A stretch of DNA of 64,000 nt from Streptomyces typhae (lineage in GTDB: Bacteria; Actinomycetota; Actinomycetes; Streptomycetales; Streptomycetaceae): positions 62,001-126,000 of the forward strand of contig NZ_WPNZ01000025.1 of NCBI RefSeq assembly GCF_009755605.1, given 5' to 3'. The position numbers and the translations under genes are program-made. Of the stretch, positions 52,872 through 61,107 are shown piece after piece; position 1 is the first letter of the stretch, and each line of letters opens with the position of its first letter. The notes under the pieces were generated by a model that saw only the letters and a list, made by a program, of their open reading frames with translations, did not search any database and had not been told where the DNA came from.

Positions 52872-54455
52872 TCAGACTCCCCCCGTTCCGGCGGCACGCC
52901 CCCGGACGGTCCGGCCGGGACCGCGGGTGCGCCACCAGGCGAAGCCGAGGCCCATGAGCAGCACTCCGGCGCCACCGGCCGCGATCGACGCGAGCAGCAC
53001 GGTGTCGTCGGTGCCGTTCCCGTCGTCCACGGGCGCGGCGCCGCCGTTCAGCATGTTGCGCTCGCCGGGACCCGACTGGGAACCCGAGCCCTTCTCGGCG
53101 ACCTGGCCGCGCGAGCCCGACGTGGGCAGGGCCAGGTACGGGAAGGCCTTCCCGAAGGGCCGGTCGTTGACGTCGACCGCGTCGCCCAGATCGTTCTTCT
53201 GGCCGACGAGTTCGCCCTGGACGACCTGGAGCGAGATGTCGACGACGTCGTCGCTCAGCCGCCGCCCGTTGGGATAGCCCCCGTTGTCGCCGTCCAGGAC
53301 GCCGAGCCGCTTCGGTGCCGCGGTCGGCTTCGTGGAGGTGTCGAGCCGCAGCTCCTCCGCGGCCCGCCCGTTCGGCGGCTGGTTGAGGCCCTTCACGCCG
53401 GTCAGGAACACCGACACCAGGTCCTTGCGGTCCTCCGCGGGTGCCTTGATCTTGTACTGGTCCTCGATCAGCTTCGGCAGCTCGGGCTTGTTGACGTACT
53501 TCGCGAAGTCCGCGTCGTTCCACGGCGAGGACGCGTTGAACTTGTCCTTGTCCTTGATCGGGACGACGAGCTCGTTCACCAGCGGCGACCCGAGCCGGGA
53601 GACCTGCGTCCACTTGCCGTCCGCGTTGCGCCGGTCGGTGGTCGACCAGACGCCCACGACGGGCTGGTCCGCCGACTGCCGCAGCGTGGCCGACGGCACC
53701 TGGAGGGCGATGGAGTTGACGTTGTACCCGGCGAGGGTGTCCCGGCCCACCTCCGAGAGGTCGCCCCCGTACAGCTGGTTGAAGACCCGCAGATCCAGGA
53801 AGAACGGGTCGTCGGCCTGGCCGGCGAACGCGGTGTTGCCGCCGGGCAGCTTGCGCACCGCCTGGTCGCGCAGCTTGGCGTAGTTCGGCATCGACGCCTT
53901 GCCGACGTTCGACGGCGCGATCGGGAGGTTGTCGGCGACCTTCGTCGTGGACACCACCCGCTGCTCCTTCAGCTTGAGCAGGTCGATGTCGTACGTCTGG
54001 GTCACATTGAGGTCGGGGTCGTCCAGGCTCGTCACCGGGCCGGTGTTGTAGCGGTAGGTGTTGCCGTTCCTCGTCCTGGTGTCGAACGTCCAGCGGTAGA
54101 GCAGGTCGCCCTGCCCGTCGCCGTCGTTGTCGATGTGGATGTCGTAGCGGCCGTCCTCGGGGAACGGGTAGAAGGTCGGTCCGCCCGCGGGCTCCTCGAA
54201 CGGCACCCAGTTCGCGACGAGGGTCGTCGTGTCCGGCCGGTCGGGGCTGACGAAGGCGTACACATCGGTGTTGTCGTACTCCGGCTGCCCCGAGATGAGC
54301 GGGGCCTCCCGGTGGCTGGAAGCGTGGGCCGCTTCCGGTTCGAGCGTGCTGGTACCGGCGGCTGCGAGCCCCCCGGCGGCCAGCGCGCCGCACACGAGCC
54401 CGGTGAGCGTGCGGATCCTCCGCCGTCCCGCCCGGCTCCTTGCGACTGCTGTCAT
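52872..54455 (-). CDS. Secreted DUF4331 protein with C-terminal membrane anchor
   Basis: A 527-residue exported protein. The ATG at 54455 is followed by an Arg-rich signal sequence (RAGRRRIRTLTGLVCGALAA), possibly Tat-like. The mature part starts ASSHREAPLISGQPEYDNTD, the DUF4331 hallmark. Family blocks TDVYAFVSPD, DIHIDNDGDGQGDLLYRW and VQGELVGQ follow. The DxDxDGxGD segment looks like a calcium-binding loop. A Gly/Ser linker and a C-terminal span (VLLASIAAGGAGVLLMGLGF) with a basic tail anchor it. The function is unknown. It is first in the operon with TPR and NicO genes and divergent from an ECF sigma factor. Confidence 0.93.
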   Translation of the reverse strand: MTAVARSRAGRRRIRTLTGLVCGALAAGGLAAAGTSTLEPEAAHASSHREAPLISGQPEYDNTDVYAFVSPDRPDTTTLVANWVPFEEPAGGPTFYPFPEDGRYDIHIDNDGDGQGDLLYRWTFDTRTRNGNTYRYNTGPVTSLDDPDLNVTQTYDIDLLKLKEQRVVSTTKVADNLPIAPSNVGKASMPNYAKLRDQAVRKLPGGNTAFAGQADDPFFLDLRVFNQLYGGDLSEVGRDTLAGYNVNSIALQVPSATLRQSADQPVVGVWSTTDRRNADGKWTQVSRLGSPLVNELVVPIKDKDKFNASSPWNDADFAKYVNKPELPKLIEDQYKIKAPAEDRKDLVSVFLTGVKGLNQPPNGRAAEELRLDTSTKPTAAPKRLGVLDGDNGGYPNGRRLSDDVVDISLQVVQGELVGQKNDLGDAVDVNDRPFGKAFPYLALPTSGSRGQVAEKGSGSQSGPGERNMLNGGAAPVDDGNGTDDTVLLASIAAGGAGVLLMGLGFAWWRTRGPGRTVRGRAAGTGGV

Positions 54456-54540
54456 CGCGTCCGTCCTCACGGTCGTGGTGCGGCCGCGCGACATCCGCGC
54501 GATCCGCCTGACGCACGCCATTCGGTGCCGGGGCGCACCC

Positions 54541-54663
54541 GGATTGGTGCGGATCCGCCCGCGGACCGACGGGGGTACGCACGCACTTCGGCGGTGGTGT
54601 ACACGCAGTTCGGCGGTGGTGTACACGGACGCGGGGCCCCGCCGTATTGGATTGCACCAATCC
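54541..54663. promoter_or_regulatory. Repeat-rich divergent promoter region (DUF4331 / sigma factor)
   Basis: Two identical 19-bp copies of TTCGGCGGTGGTGTACACG lie at 54587-54605 and 54609-54627, exactly 22 bp apart. The pair is flanked by a 10-bp inverted repeat: GGATTGGTGC (54541-54550) and GCACCAATCC (54654-54663). The right arm is also part of a dyad GGATTG-CAC-CAATCC (54649-54663). The layout suggests an operator array controlling both the DUF4331 operon and sigK-rskA. Confidence 0.6.
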
Positions 54664-54761
54664 CGTCCGGGGGCTCGCACAGGCCCGCCCCCGCGTCCAG
54701 AATTGGCGCCCGTGAGCGGGACCGCGGGGGAGCGGTACCGCCCGGGGGGAAGGGGGACGCT

Positions 54762-55304
54762 GTGGACGCCGACGATCTGCTGCCACGGGTGGCCCAGGGG
54801 GACCAGCAGGCCTTCGAGGAGCTGTACGGACTGGTGTCGGGTCCGGTGTACGGGCTCGTCCAGCGGGTCCTGCGCGACCGCTCCCAGTCGGAGGAGGTCG
54901 CCCAGGAGGTGCTCCTCGAACTCTGGCGCACCGCCGCCCGCTACGACCCGCGGCGCGGCACCGCCCTCTCCTGGATCCTCACCCTCGCCCACCGCAGGGC
55001 CGTCGACCGGGTGCGCAGCGTCCGCGCGGCCGGTGAGCGGGAGCGGCGCGTGGCCCAGCGCGCCGAGCCGCCCGCGTTCGACCAGGTCGCCGAGGAGGTC
55101 GAGGACAGCCTGGAGCGGGAGTGGGTGCGCCGCTGCCTGGAGCGCCTCACCGACCTCCAGCACCAGGCCGTGACGCTCGCCTACTACGACGGCTACACCT
55201 ACCGCGAGGTCGCCCGGCGCCTTTCCGTACCGCTCGGCACCGTCAAGACGCGGATGCGGGACGGGCTGCTGCGCCTGCGCGACTGCCTGGGCGCCGTCGC
55301 ATGA
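54762..55304 (+). CDS. sigK: ECF RNA polymerase sigma factor (SigK type)
   Basis: A 180-residue ECF sigma factor. The GTG at 54762 follows GGAAGGGGGA. Region 2 is AFEELYGLVSGPVYGLVQRV, then SEEVAQEVLLELWRTAARYD (promoter -10 contacts). Region 4 is RLTDLQHQAVTLAYYDGYTY, then VPLGTVKTRMRDGLLRLRDC (-35 recognition). The start ADDLLPRVAQGDQQAFEELY is typical of the SigK/ECF19 group, whose anti-sigma partner is RskA. Here the next gene is exactly such a protein and overlaps by 4 bp. The sigma factor is likely held inactive until an envelope or redox signal releases it. Confidence 0.9.
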   Translation: MDADDLLPRVAQGDQQAFEELYGLVSGPVYGLVQRVLRDRSQSEEVAQEVLLELWRTAARYDPRRGTALSWILTLAHRRAVDRVRSVRAAGERERRVAQRAEPPAFDQVAEEVEDSLEREWVRRCLERLTDLQHQAVTLAYYDGYTYREVARRLSVPLGTVKTRMRDGLLRLRDCLGAVA

Positions 55305-56149
55305 GACCGAGGGGCGGCCGGCTCAGCCGGATCCGGGAGTACGCGGGCGGTCTGCGCGTCGGCCGCGGCCTGCACTCGCTGGCCGTGCCGTACGCACTCG
55401 ACGCCCTCGACCCGGCGGAGACACGCCGCTTCGAGGGGCATCTGGAGCGCTGTCCGCGCTGCACCGACGAGGTGCGCGCGCTCGCCGCCGACACCGTGCG
55501 CCTGGCGCGGGCCGCGTCCGTGCCGGCGCCGCCGGATCTGCGGGAGCGGATCCTGGCCGCCGTGCGCGCCACCGAACAGGAGGCGCCGGAGCCGGGACCG
55601 GACGCGGTACGGGGCCCGGGGCAGGCGCCTGTGCCGGGAGCGCGGGACGGGCGGAGCGCCCCGGCGCGTGGGCGTGCACCCGTTCTTGTCGCGCTCGCCG
55701 CTTCCGCCGCGGTGCTCGCCATGGTCGCGGCCGGTCTGCTCGCTTTCGCCCTGGTCCGTACCGATGAACGGCTCGACGAGGAGCGGGCCGCCGCACGTGA
55801 GATCGCCCACGTCCTCGCCGCGCCCGACGCCCGCGCGGCCGAGGCGCGGGACCCGCGCGGGCGCGGCCTCGGCGTCGTCGCCTCGCGGGAGCGGCGACAG
55901 GCCGTGGTGACCGCCGCCGGTCTCGGTGGGCCGCCCGAGGGGCGGGCGCACCAACTGTGGGTGACGCGCGCCGGGGCGGCGCCCCGCTCGCTCGGGCTCG
56001 TCGACGGCGAAACGCCCGTCGTCGCGCACGATCTGCGCACCGACGCGGAATCACTCGCTGTGACCGTCGAACCGGCCGGTGGCTCGGTGCGGCCTACAAC
56101 TGCCCCGGTTGTCCAACTCGCCCTGAATTCAGTTGGATTCGGAGAGTAA
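55301..56149 (+). CDS. rskA: RskA-family anti-sigma factor
   Basis: A 282-residue single-span membrane protein. The cytoplasmic N-terminus holds the zinc anti-sigma motif with His47, Cys51 and Cys54 (FEGHLERCPRCTDE). A Pro/Ala linker leads to one span (VLVALAASAAVLAMVAAGLL, about residue 128-150). Outside is the RskA C-terminal domain (GLGVVASRERRQAVVTAAGL, RAHQLWVTR, VAHDLRTDAESLAVTVEPAG). RskA binds SigK and is cleaved stepwise in response to envelope signals. The ATGA overlap with the sigma gene fixes their ratio. Confidence 0.93.
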   Translation: MRPRGGRLSRIREYAGGLRVGRGLHSLAVPYALDALDPAETRRFEGHLERCPRCTDEVRALAADTVRLARAASVPAPPDLRERILAAVRATEQEAPEPGPDAVRGPGQAPVPGARDGRSAPARGRAPVLVALAASAAVLAMVAAGLLAFALVRTDERLDEERAAAREIAHVLAAPDARAAEARDPRGRGLGVVASRERRQAVVTAAGLGGPPEGRAHQLWVTRAGAAPRSLGLVDGETPVVAHDLRTDAESLAVTVEPAGGSVRPTTAPVVQLALNSVGFGE

Positions 56150-56265
56150 TCGTCAACCTCCTTGCGGGGAAGGTGAATCCTGCGACCGGGATACACGAGT
56201 GTCATGGTGGGGCGATAGGGTTAACCTGCCCTGGGCCGGGTGCCCTCGTACGGGTGGGGAGTGAC

Positions 56266-56538
56266 ATGGAACAGATAACAGTGCGCAGCAGGGCGAGGGT
56301 CCCTGCGATCACTTGTGGGAGCGGCGCGAGCAGTTCGCGACTCGACCGTCATCTCTCGGTGCTGGGCGGCCCCGCCGTCCCGCAGCGCGAGGCGGCCGAG
56401 GCGACGCTGCTGATGCGCGAGCTCACCTCGCGTGACGTCGCGCACGACCGCAGCGGCGGGAGGCGTGCCCGGGTCCGCCGGGTGTCGCTGTTCGCACCGC
56501 TGCGGAGGTTGCGGCGCTCGCTGTTCGGCAACCACTAG
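56266..56538 (+). CDS. Small basic protein (90 aa), unknown function
   Basis: A 90-residue cytoplasmic protein starting MEQITVRSRARVPAITC after a GGGGAG site. It has an acidic/helical centre (REAAEATLLMRELTSRDVAH) and an Arg-rich end (RVRRVSLFAPLRRLRRSLFG) that could bind nucleic acid or membranes. No family was recognised. It lies 116 bp after the anti-sigma gene and may be part of that transcript or have its own promoter in the AT-richer gap. Good coding bias and ribosome site support it as a real gene. Confidence 0.65.
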   Translation: MEQITVRSRARVPAITCGSGASSSRLDRHLSVLGGPAVPQREAAEATLLMRELTSRDVAHDRSGGRRARVRRVSLFAPLRRLRRSLFGNH

Positions 56539-56625
56539 TTTCTGGCGGGGGCGCCCTCGGCTCGTTCCTGGCGTGGGCGCCGCCCCCCTTTTTCTTTTCC
56601 CACCCACCCACCCTTTTTCGGGCGG

Positions 56626-56730
56626 GCGCCCAGCCGCCCCACCTTCGTTCCAGGCATGGCGGGCCCAGCCGCCCCACCCTGTTCCAGGCCTGTGCGGCCC
56701 AGTCGCCCCGTCTTCGTTCCAGGCCTGTGC
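56626..56730. repeat. Three tandem 35-bp repeats
   Basis: Units start at 56626, 56661 and 56696. The shared core is CCCAG(C/T)CGCCCC, then TTCCAGGC. They lie just downstream of the minus-strand type ISP-like gene (ends 56742), next to pyrimidine-rich tracts. Non-coding; possible terminator or recombination-prone element. Confidence 0.75.
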
Positions 56731-56741
56731 CCTGCCGCACG

Positions 56742-57950
56742 TCACAGCAGTGCGAACTGGCCCCCGGGCCCCTCCTCGTGATGGTCGAGCACGGACGCGG
56801 GACGGCGGGCCCACTCCGGCGCGGGCAGCACCCCGGCGGCCCGCAGCTCCGCCCCGGTGATCGAACCGCCGTCGCCCGCGGCGAACGGCTCCTCCTCGGC
56901 GAGGAGCGCGAGCACCGTGATCAGTTCGAGGAGCTGGGACGTCCAGCTCTGAGGCCAGACGCTGGGACGGATGGCCTCCAGAGTGCCCGGCTCCGCGGCG
57001 GCCACGCGCCGGTCGAACCAGAGCTCTAGCACCCGGACCCCGCTCACCCGGAAGTCCCAGGCCCCCGCGGGCACCGGCGAGACGATCCCGCCGTCCCCCA
57101 CCAGGAGCGCCTCGTCGTCGGGCGCGTACGTGAGCACGTCGGGCCGTGCCGGCAGCGGCGAGCGGACATAGGGCCGCCGCCCGCCCGGCAGCCGGGGCCG
57201 CTCCCCGCCCGCGCCGCGCAGATGCAGCCACTTCAGGCGCCGCCCCGCGGCCACCCCCCGCGCCCACGTCCCGGCGTCGGCGGGCAGCGGCACCACGCAG
57301 CCCGCGGCCGAGGCACGCGCGGCGGCGAGGACCCACGCGAGGACGTCGTTGGCGGTGACGTCGGTGCCGTACGCGGCCGCGAGGAACGGCAGCAGGCCGG
57401 GCGCCAGGTTGGGTTCGGCGCCGCCGGGGCGCCGGAACAGCGGGCGGATCCGGCCGGGCCTGCCCGCGGGCGAGCGTCCGTCGGGGAGCACGGTGGACGC
57501 CAGCACCGGGGGGCCCGAGGAGCCCGCCGTACCCGCGTCGGCGACGTACCCCTGCTCGGTCAGGAAGAGCTGGCCCGCGCCGAGGACCCGCCACAGCTCG
57601 GCCCGTGCCACGTCGATGAGCCGGTGGTCGGGGATGAGCCACTGCTCGTCGAAGGGCCCGTGCAGCACCCGGACGGGCTCGGGGCACGGCCCCGCCGCGC
57701 GGGCGAGCGGCTCCGTGGCCCCGTCGAAGCCCGGCAGCTGCGCGACGGCCGTGTGCAGGGTGCGCGCCCGGGTGGGCCCGAACAGCGCCTCGCGCCCTGC
57801 GCCGTCGGCGCGGACGAACGCGTCCCACCGCGCCTTCAGGGACGCGGCGTCGGGGCCCATCGGCCACCCGCGGCCCGGCCTGAGCGGCGCGACGGACCAC
57901 GGCATGAGATCCGCGAGCAGCGGCGCTTCGTCGTGCGTCACGCCCGGCAT
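56742..57950 (-). CDS. Type ISP restriction/modification-like protein (stand-alone domain)
   Basis: A 402-residue protein of a family common in Streptomyces and usually annotated as type ISP restriction/modification enzyme. The N-terminus reads PLLADLMPWSVAPLRPGRGW, and later come CPEPVRVLHGPFDEQWLIPD and a WPQSWTSQLLELITVLALL end. I see no nuclease, helicase or methyltransferase motif, and real type ISP enzymes are about four times longer, so only the C-terminal specificity-like part is present. Its true function is open. The start at 57950 (ATG) has no clear ribosome site; GTG at 57941 is the alternative. It runs 25 bp downstream of the GntR gene on the same strand. Confidence 0.6.
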   Translation of the reverse strand: MPGVTHDEAPLLADLMPWSVAPLRPGRGWPMGPDAASLKARWDAFVRADGAGREALFGPTRARTLHTAVAQLPGFDGATEPLARAAGPCPEPVRVLHGPFDEQWLIPDHRLIDVARAELWRVLGAGQLFLTEQGYVADAGTAGSSGPPVLASTVLPDGRSPAGRPGRIRPLFRRPGGAEPNLAPGLLPFLAAAYGTDVTANDVLAWVLAAARASAAGCVVPLPADAGTWARGVAAGRRLKWLHLRGAGGERPRLPGGRRPYVRSPLPARPDVLTYAPDDEALLVGDGGIVSPVPAGAWDFRVSGVRVLELWFDRRVAAAEPGTLEAIRPSVWPQSWTSQLLELITVLALLAEEEPFAAGDGGSITGAELRAAGVLPAPEWARRPASVLDHHEEGPGGQFALL

Positions 57951-57975
57951 CGTACGACGGCCCGGCGAACCGCCA

Positions 57976-58725
57976 TCAGGTCGCGTCCAGGGTGACGGTG
58001 AAGGAGAACCGGTCACCCCGGTAGTGGATCCGCACCACGTCCAGGGCCCGGCCCCGGTCGTCGTAGGTGATGCCGGTGTAATGCAGGATCGGGCTCAGCA
58101 GCGGCACTTGGAGGAGGCGGGCCGTCTCCGGGTCGGCGAGGCGGGCCTCCACGGTGTCGGTGATGCGGGAGATCTCCACGCCCACCACGTCCCGCAGGAC
58201 CTTCGTCATCGGCCACCGCTCCAGGGCGGCGGGGTCGACGCGGTCCGCGAGGTCGGGGCGGATGTGGTTGCGGGCGTGGTTGGTGGGCTCGCCCGTCTTG
58301 GCGTCGCTGCGCAGCCGGTGGTACGTGGCGACCCGGTCCACGTCCGGGAAGTACTCGGCGAGTTCGGCGGGCACCGGCTCCTGCCCCTGCGACAGGAGCT
58401 CGGTGTCCATGCCGGACTGCTGGGCCACGATCGCGTCGACGGAGCCAAGGAGCCGCACCGGCGACCCGCGCTGCACCCCGGGCTCGATGAACGTGCCGCG
58501 TCTGCGGTGCCTGCTGATCAGGCCCTCGTCCTCCAGCTCCTTGAGGGCCTGCCGCATGGTGAGCACGCTGACGCCGTAGTGCCCCGCCAGCTGCTCCTCG
58601 GTGGGCAGGCGCAGCGGGGCGTCCGGCGACCGGCCCAGTATCGAGGCGCGCAGCGACTGCGACACCTGATACCACAGGGGCAGCTTTCGGTTCAGGACGA
58701 TCGAGTCCGGGGCGAAAGCTGTCAC
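57976..58725 (-). CDS. GntR/HutC-family regulator with UTRA domain
   Basis: A 249-residue regulator with a GTG start at 58725. The winged helix (PLWYQVSQSLRASILG, then LPTEEQLAGHYGVSVLTMRQ, RRRGTFIEPG) spans residues 15-82. The UTRA ligand-binding domain (residues 95-245) follows, ending DVVRIHYRGDRFSFTVTLDA, typical of the HutC subfamily. UTRA domains bind sugars, amino acids or their catabolites. It is 66 bp downstream of hmgA on the same strand, so it may respond to tyrosine/homogentisate catabolites; this is inference. Confidence 0.92.
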   Translation of the reverse strand: MTAFAPDSIVLNRKLPLWYQVSQSLRASILGRSPDAPLRLPTEEQLAGHYGVSVLTMRQALKELEDEGLISRHRRRGTFIEPGVQRGSPVRLLGSVDAIVAQQSGMDTELLSQGQEPVPAELAEYFPDVDRVATYHRLRSDAKTGEPTNHARNHIRPDLADRVDPAALERWPMTKVLRDVVGVEISRITDTVEARLADPETARLLQVPLLSPILHYTGITYDDRGRALDVVRIHYRGDRFSFTVTLDAT

Positions 58726-58791
58726 GTGCGACTCCGTACGTTCACGGCGACACTCATGCGGTGACGCGGGCTGCGGCCAAGAGCAGGGGTC

Positions 58792-60129
58792 CTACGGCCG
58801 GAAATGACGCTCAAGACCCTGCCACACGTCGTCGTAGCCGCGCTGCAGGTGGTCGGCGTCCGCCGCCTGTCCGGTGGCCGTGACCGGCCAGCGGGTCTCG
58901 AACATGAACGCCAGGCCGTCGTCGATCTTCTGCGGCTTCAGCTCGGCGGCGCTCGCCTTCTCGAAGGTGTCCCGGTCCGGGCCGTGCGCCGACATCATGT
59001 TGTGCAGCGAGCCGCCGCCCGGCACGAAGCCCTCCGCCTTGGCGTCGTACGCGCCCTCGATCAGGCCCATGTACTCGCTCATCACGTTGCGGTGGAAGTA
59101 CGGCGGCCGGAAGGTGTCCTCGCCGACCAGCCAGCGCGGCGCGAACACCACGAAGTCGACGCCCGCGAGGCCCGGGGTGTCCGAGGGCGAGGTGAGCACC
59201 GTGAAGATCGACGGGTCCGGGTGGTCGTACGAGATGGAGCCGATGACGTTGAAGCGGCGCAGGTCGTACACGTACGGGACGTGGTTGCCGTGCCAGGCGA
59301 CGACGTCGAGCGGCGAGTGGTCGTAGGTGGCCGACCAGAGGTTGCCGCAGAACTTGTTGACGACCTCGACCGGCCCCGCGGCGTCCGCGTCGTCCTCGTA
59401 CGCGGCGACGGGAGCCTTGAAGTCCCGTGCGTTCGCGAGGCCGTTGGCGCCGATCGGGCCGAGGTCGGGGAGCTGGAAGGGCGCGCCGTAGTTCTCGCAG
59501 ACGTAGCCGCGGGCGCTCTCGTCGAGCAGTTCGACGCGGAAGCGGACGCCGCGCGGGATCAGGGCGACATGGCCGGGCTCGGCGTGCAGGAGCCCGAACT
59601 CGGTGCGCAGGAGCAGGCCGCCGTGCTCGGGCACGATCAGGAGTTCGCCGTCGGCGTCGCTGAACACCCGGTCCGTCATGGAGGAGTTGGCGTGGTACAG
59701 GTGGACCGCCATGCCCGTGCGCTGCGTCGCGTCGCCGTTGCCGCCGAGGGTCCACAGGCCCGCGAGCCAGTCCGTGCCGGGCGCGGGCTGCGGCAGCGGG
59801 TTCCAGCGCAGCCGGTTGGGGTCCGGGACCCGCTCCGTGAAGGGGGCCGTGCGGATCGCGCCGTTGTCGACGCGCGTGAACGCCGGGTGGGCCGCGGAGG
59901 GCCGGATGCGATACAGCCAGGAGCGGCGGTTGTGGGCGCGCGGCTCGGTGAACGCGGTGCCGCTGAGCTGCTCCGCGTACAGCCCGAGGGGGGCGCGCTG
60001 GGGGGAGTTGCGGCCGTCCGGCAGGGCGCCGGGCAGGGCCTCCGAGCTGTGCTCGTTGCCGAAGCCGGAGAGGTAGCTCAGGCCTTCGGCGGTCTTGCGT
60101 GCGTCGTTGCTCGGGTGGTCCCCGCTCAT
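58792..60129 (-). CDS. hmgA: Homogentisate 1,2-dioxygenase
   Basis: A 445-residue cupin dioxygenase that opens the ring of homogentisate to maleylacetoacetate in tyrosine and phenylalanine catabolism. The ATG at 60129 has GGGAG 5' of it. The start SYLSGFGNEHSSEALPGALP is the family hallmark. Iron ligands are the His in RPPYFHRNVMSEYMGLIEG, the following Glu and the His in SLHNMMSAHGPD. Length is normal. The other pathway genes (hppD, fumarylacetoacetase) are not in the window. A palindrome (60199-60218) lies in its upstream region. Confidence 0.97.
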   Translation of the reverse strand: MSGDHPSNDARKTAEGLSYLSGFGNEHSSEALPGALPDGRNSPQRAPLGLYAEQLSGTAFTEPRAHNRRSWLYRIRPSAAHPAFTRVDNGAIRTAPFTERVPDPNRLRWNPLPQPAPGTDWLAGLWTLGGNGDATQRTGMAVHLYHANSSMTDRVFSDADGELLIVPEHGGLLLRTEFGLLHAEPGHVALIPRGVRFRVELLDESARGYVCENYGAPFQLPDLGPIGANGLANARDFKAPVAAYEDDADAAGPVEVVNKFCGNLWSATYDHSPLDVVAWHGNHVPYVYDLRRFNVIGSISYDHPDPSIFTVLTSPSDTPGLAGVDFVVFAPRWLVGEDTFRPPYFHRNVMSEYMGLIEGAYDAKAEGFVPGGGSLHNMMSAHGPDRDTFEKASAAELKPQKIDDGLAFMFETRWPVTATGQAADADHLQRGYDDVWQGLERHFRP

Positions 60130-60198
60130 CACAGCTCCCTCGGCTCCCGGTCAGTGAGGCCTGACCCCGGGGGCCGGGCCCCGAGGCCCGACCCTGAT

Positions 60199-60218
60199 TC
60201 CTATGGAACACCGTAGGA
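60199..60218. promoter_or_regulatory. Inverted repeat between hmgA and the TetR gene
   Basis: TCCTATGG-AACA-CCGTAGGA, 8-bp arms with one mismatch, 70 bp upstream of hmgA and 60 bp upstream of the TetR start. It could be an operator for either gene. Confidence 0.45.
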
Positions 60219-60278
60219 TTCACTTTTTCCTCGCGCAAGAGGATCGATGAAACGTGAACGGTGCTCTACTCTCCCGGG

Positions 60279-60947
60279 ATGCCCGACTCTCCGGGGACGC
60301 CCGGCCCGCACGCCACCGGGCACCGGCCCGCCACCACCGCCACCGCCCTGCGCCGCACCCCCGTGCAGCGCCGCAGCGCCGAGCGCCTGACCCGCATCCT
60401 CGACGCCTGCGCGGCCCTCCTGGACGAGGTCGGATACGAGGACCTGACCACCCGCGCCGTCGCCGAACGCGCCGGTGTCCCCATCGGCTCCGTCTACCGC
60501 TTCTTCGGCAACAAACGGGCGATGGCCGACGCGCTCGCCCACCGCAACCTGGAGCGCTATGCCGAGCGGGTCACCCGCCGCCTGGCCGCGGCCCGGACGG
60601 CGAACTGGCGTACGGCCCTGGACGCGGTGCTCGACGAGTACGTCGCCATGAAGCGCACCGCCCCCGGCTTCACCCTGGTCGACTTCGGCACCCAGATCCC
60701 CGTCGGCGACCCCGGCGCGGCCCCCAACCACCGCGTCGCCGAGCACCTGGCGCGGTTGCTGGCGCCCTACCTCGGCCACCTCGACCGCGCGCCCGGACCG
60801 GAGCTGAACCGCACCTTCCTGGTCGCCGTCGAGACCGCCGACGCCCTGTTCCGCCTCGCCTTCCGCATCGACCCGGCGGGCGACGAGGCGATCATCGCGG
60901 AGGCGGGGGTGGTGCTGCGGGCGTATCTGGAGGGGGTGTTCGACTGA
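60279..60947 (+). CDS. TetR-family transcriptional regulator
   Basis: A 222-residue regulator. The HTH (LTRILDACAALLDEVGYEDL, then TTRAVAERAGVPIGSVYRFF) spans about residues 38-85. The C-terminal ligand domain is helical and ends AGVVLRAYLEGVFD. I prefer the ATG at 60279 because TACTCT (a -10 element) lies just upstream, consistent with a leaderless message; the GTG at 60261 is possible. It lies 160 bp upstream of the molybdopterin oxidoreductase, whose promoter has a perfect TetR-type palindrome, so it probably represses that gene. Confidence 0.9.
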   Translation: MPDSPGTPGPHATGHRPATTATALRRTPVQRRSAERLTRILDACAALLDEVGYEDLTTRAVAERAGVPIGSVYRFFGNKRAMADALAHRNLERYAERVTRRLAAARTANWRTALDAVLDEYVAMKRTAPGFTLVDFGTQIPVGDPGAAPNHRVAEHLARLLAPYLGHLDRAPGPELNRTFLVAVETADALFRLAFRIDPAGDEAIIAEAGVVLRAYLEGVFD

Positions 60948-61038
60948 CGGGGCGGGGCGGGGCGGGGCAGTGGCTTCGGGCGGGCCGGGCGACGGTCCGT
61001 GACGGCGCGCAGGGCGGTGGCGCGGGCCTCGCCAGCGT

Positions 61039-61056
61039 GCATACCGGTCGGTATGC
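61039..61056. promoter_or_regulatory. TetR-type operator overlapping a -10 element
   Basis: GCATACCG-GT-CGGTATGC is a perfect palindrome (8-bp arms). The ATACCGGTCGGTAT core is the classic form of many TetR-family operators. It overlaps TATGCT (61052-61057), a likely -10 box, 52 bp before the oxidoreductase start. Confidence 0.75.
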
Positions 61057-61107
61057 TCGTCCCGTCCGTGCGTCGACGCCGCTGCCGCTGCCGCCCTGGA
61101 GGCCGCC

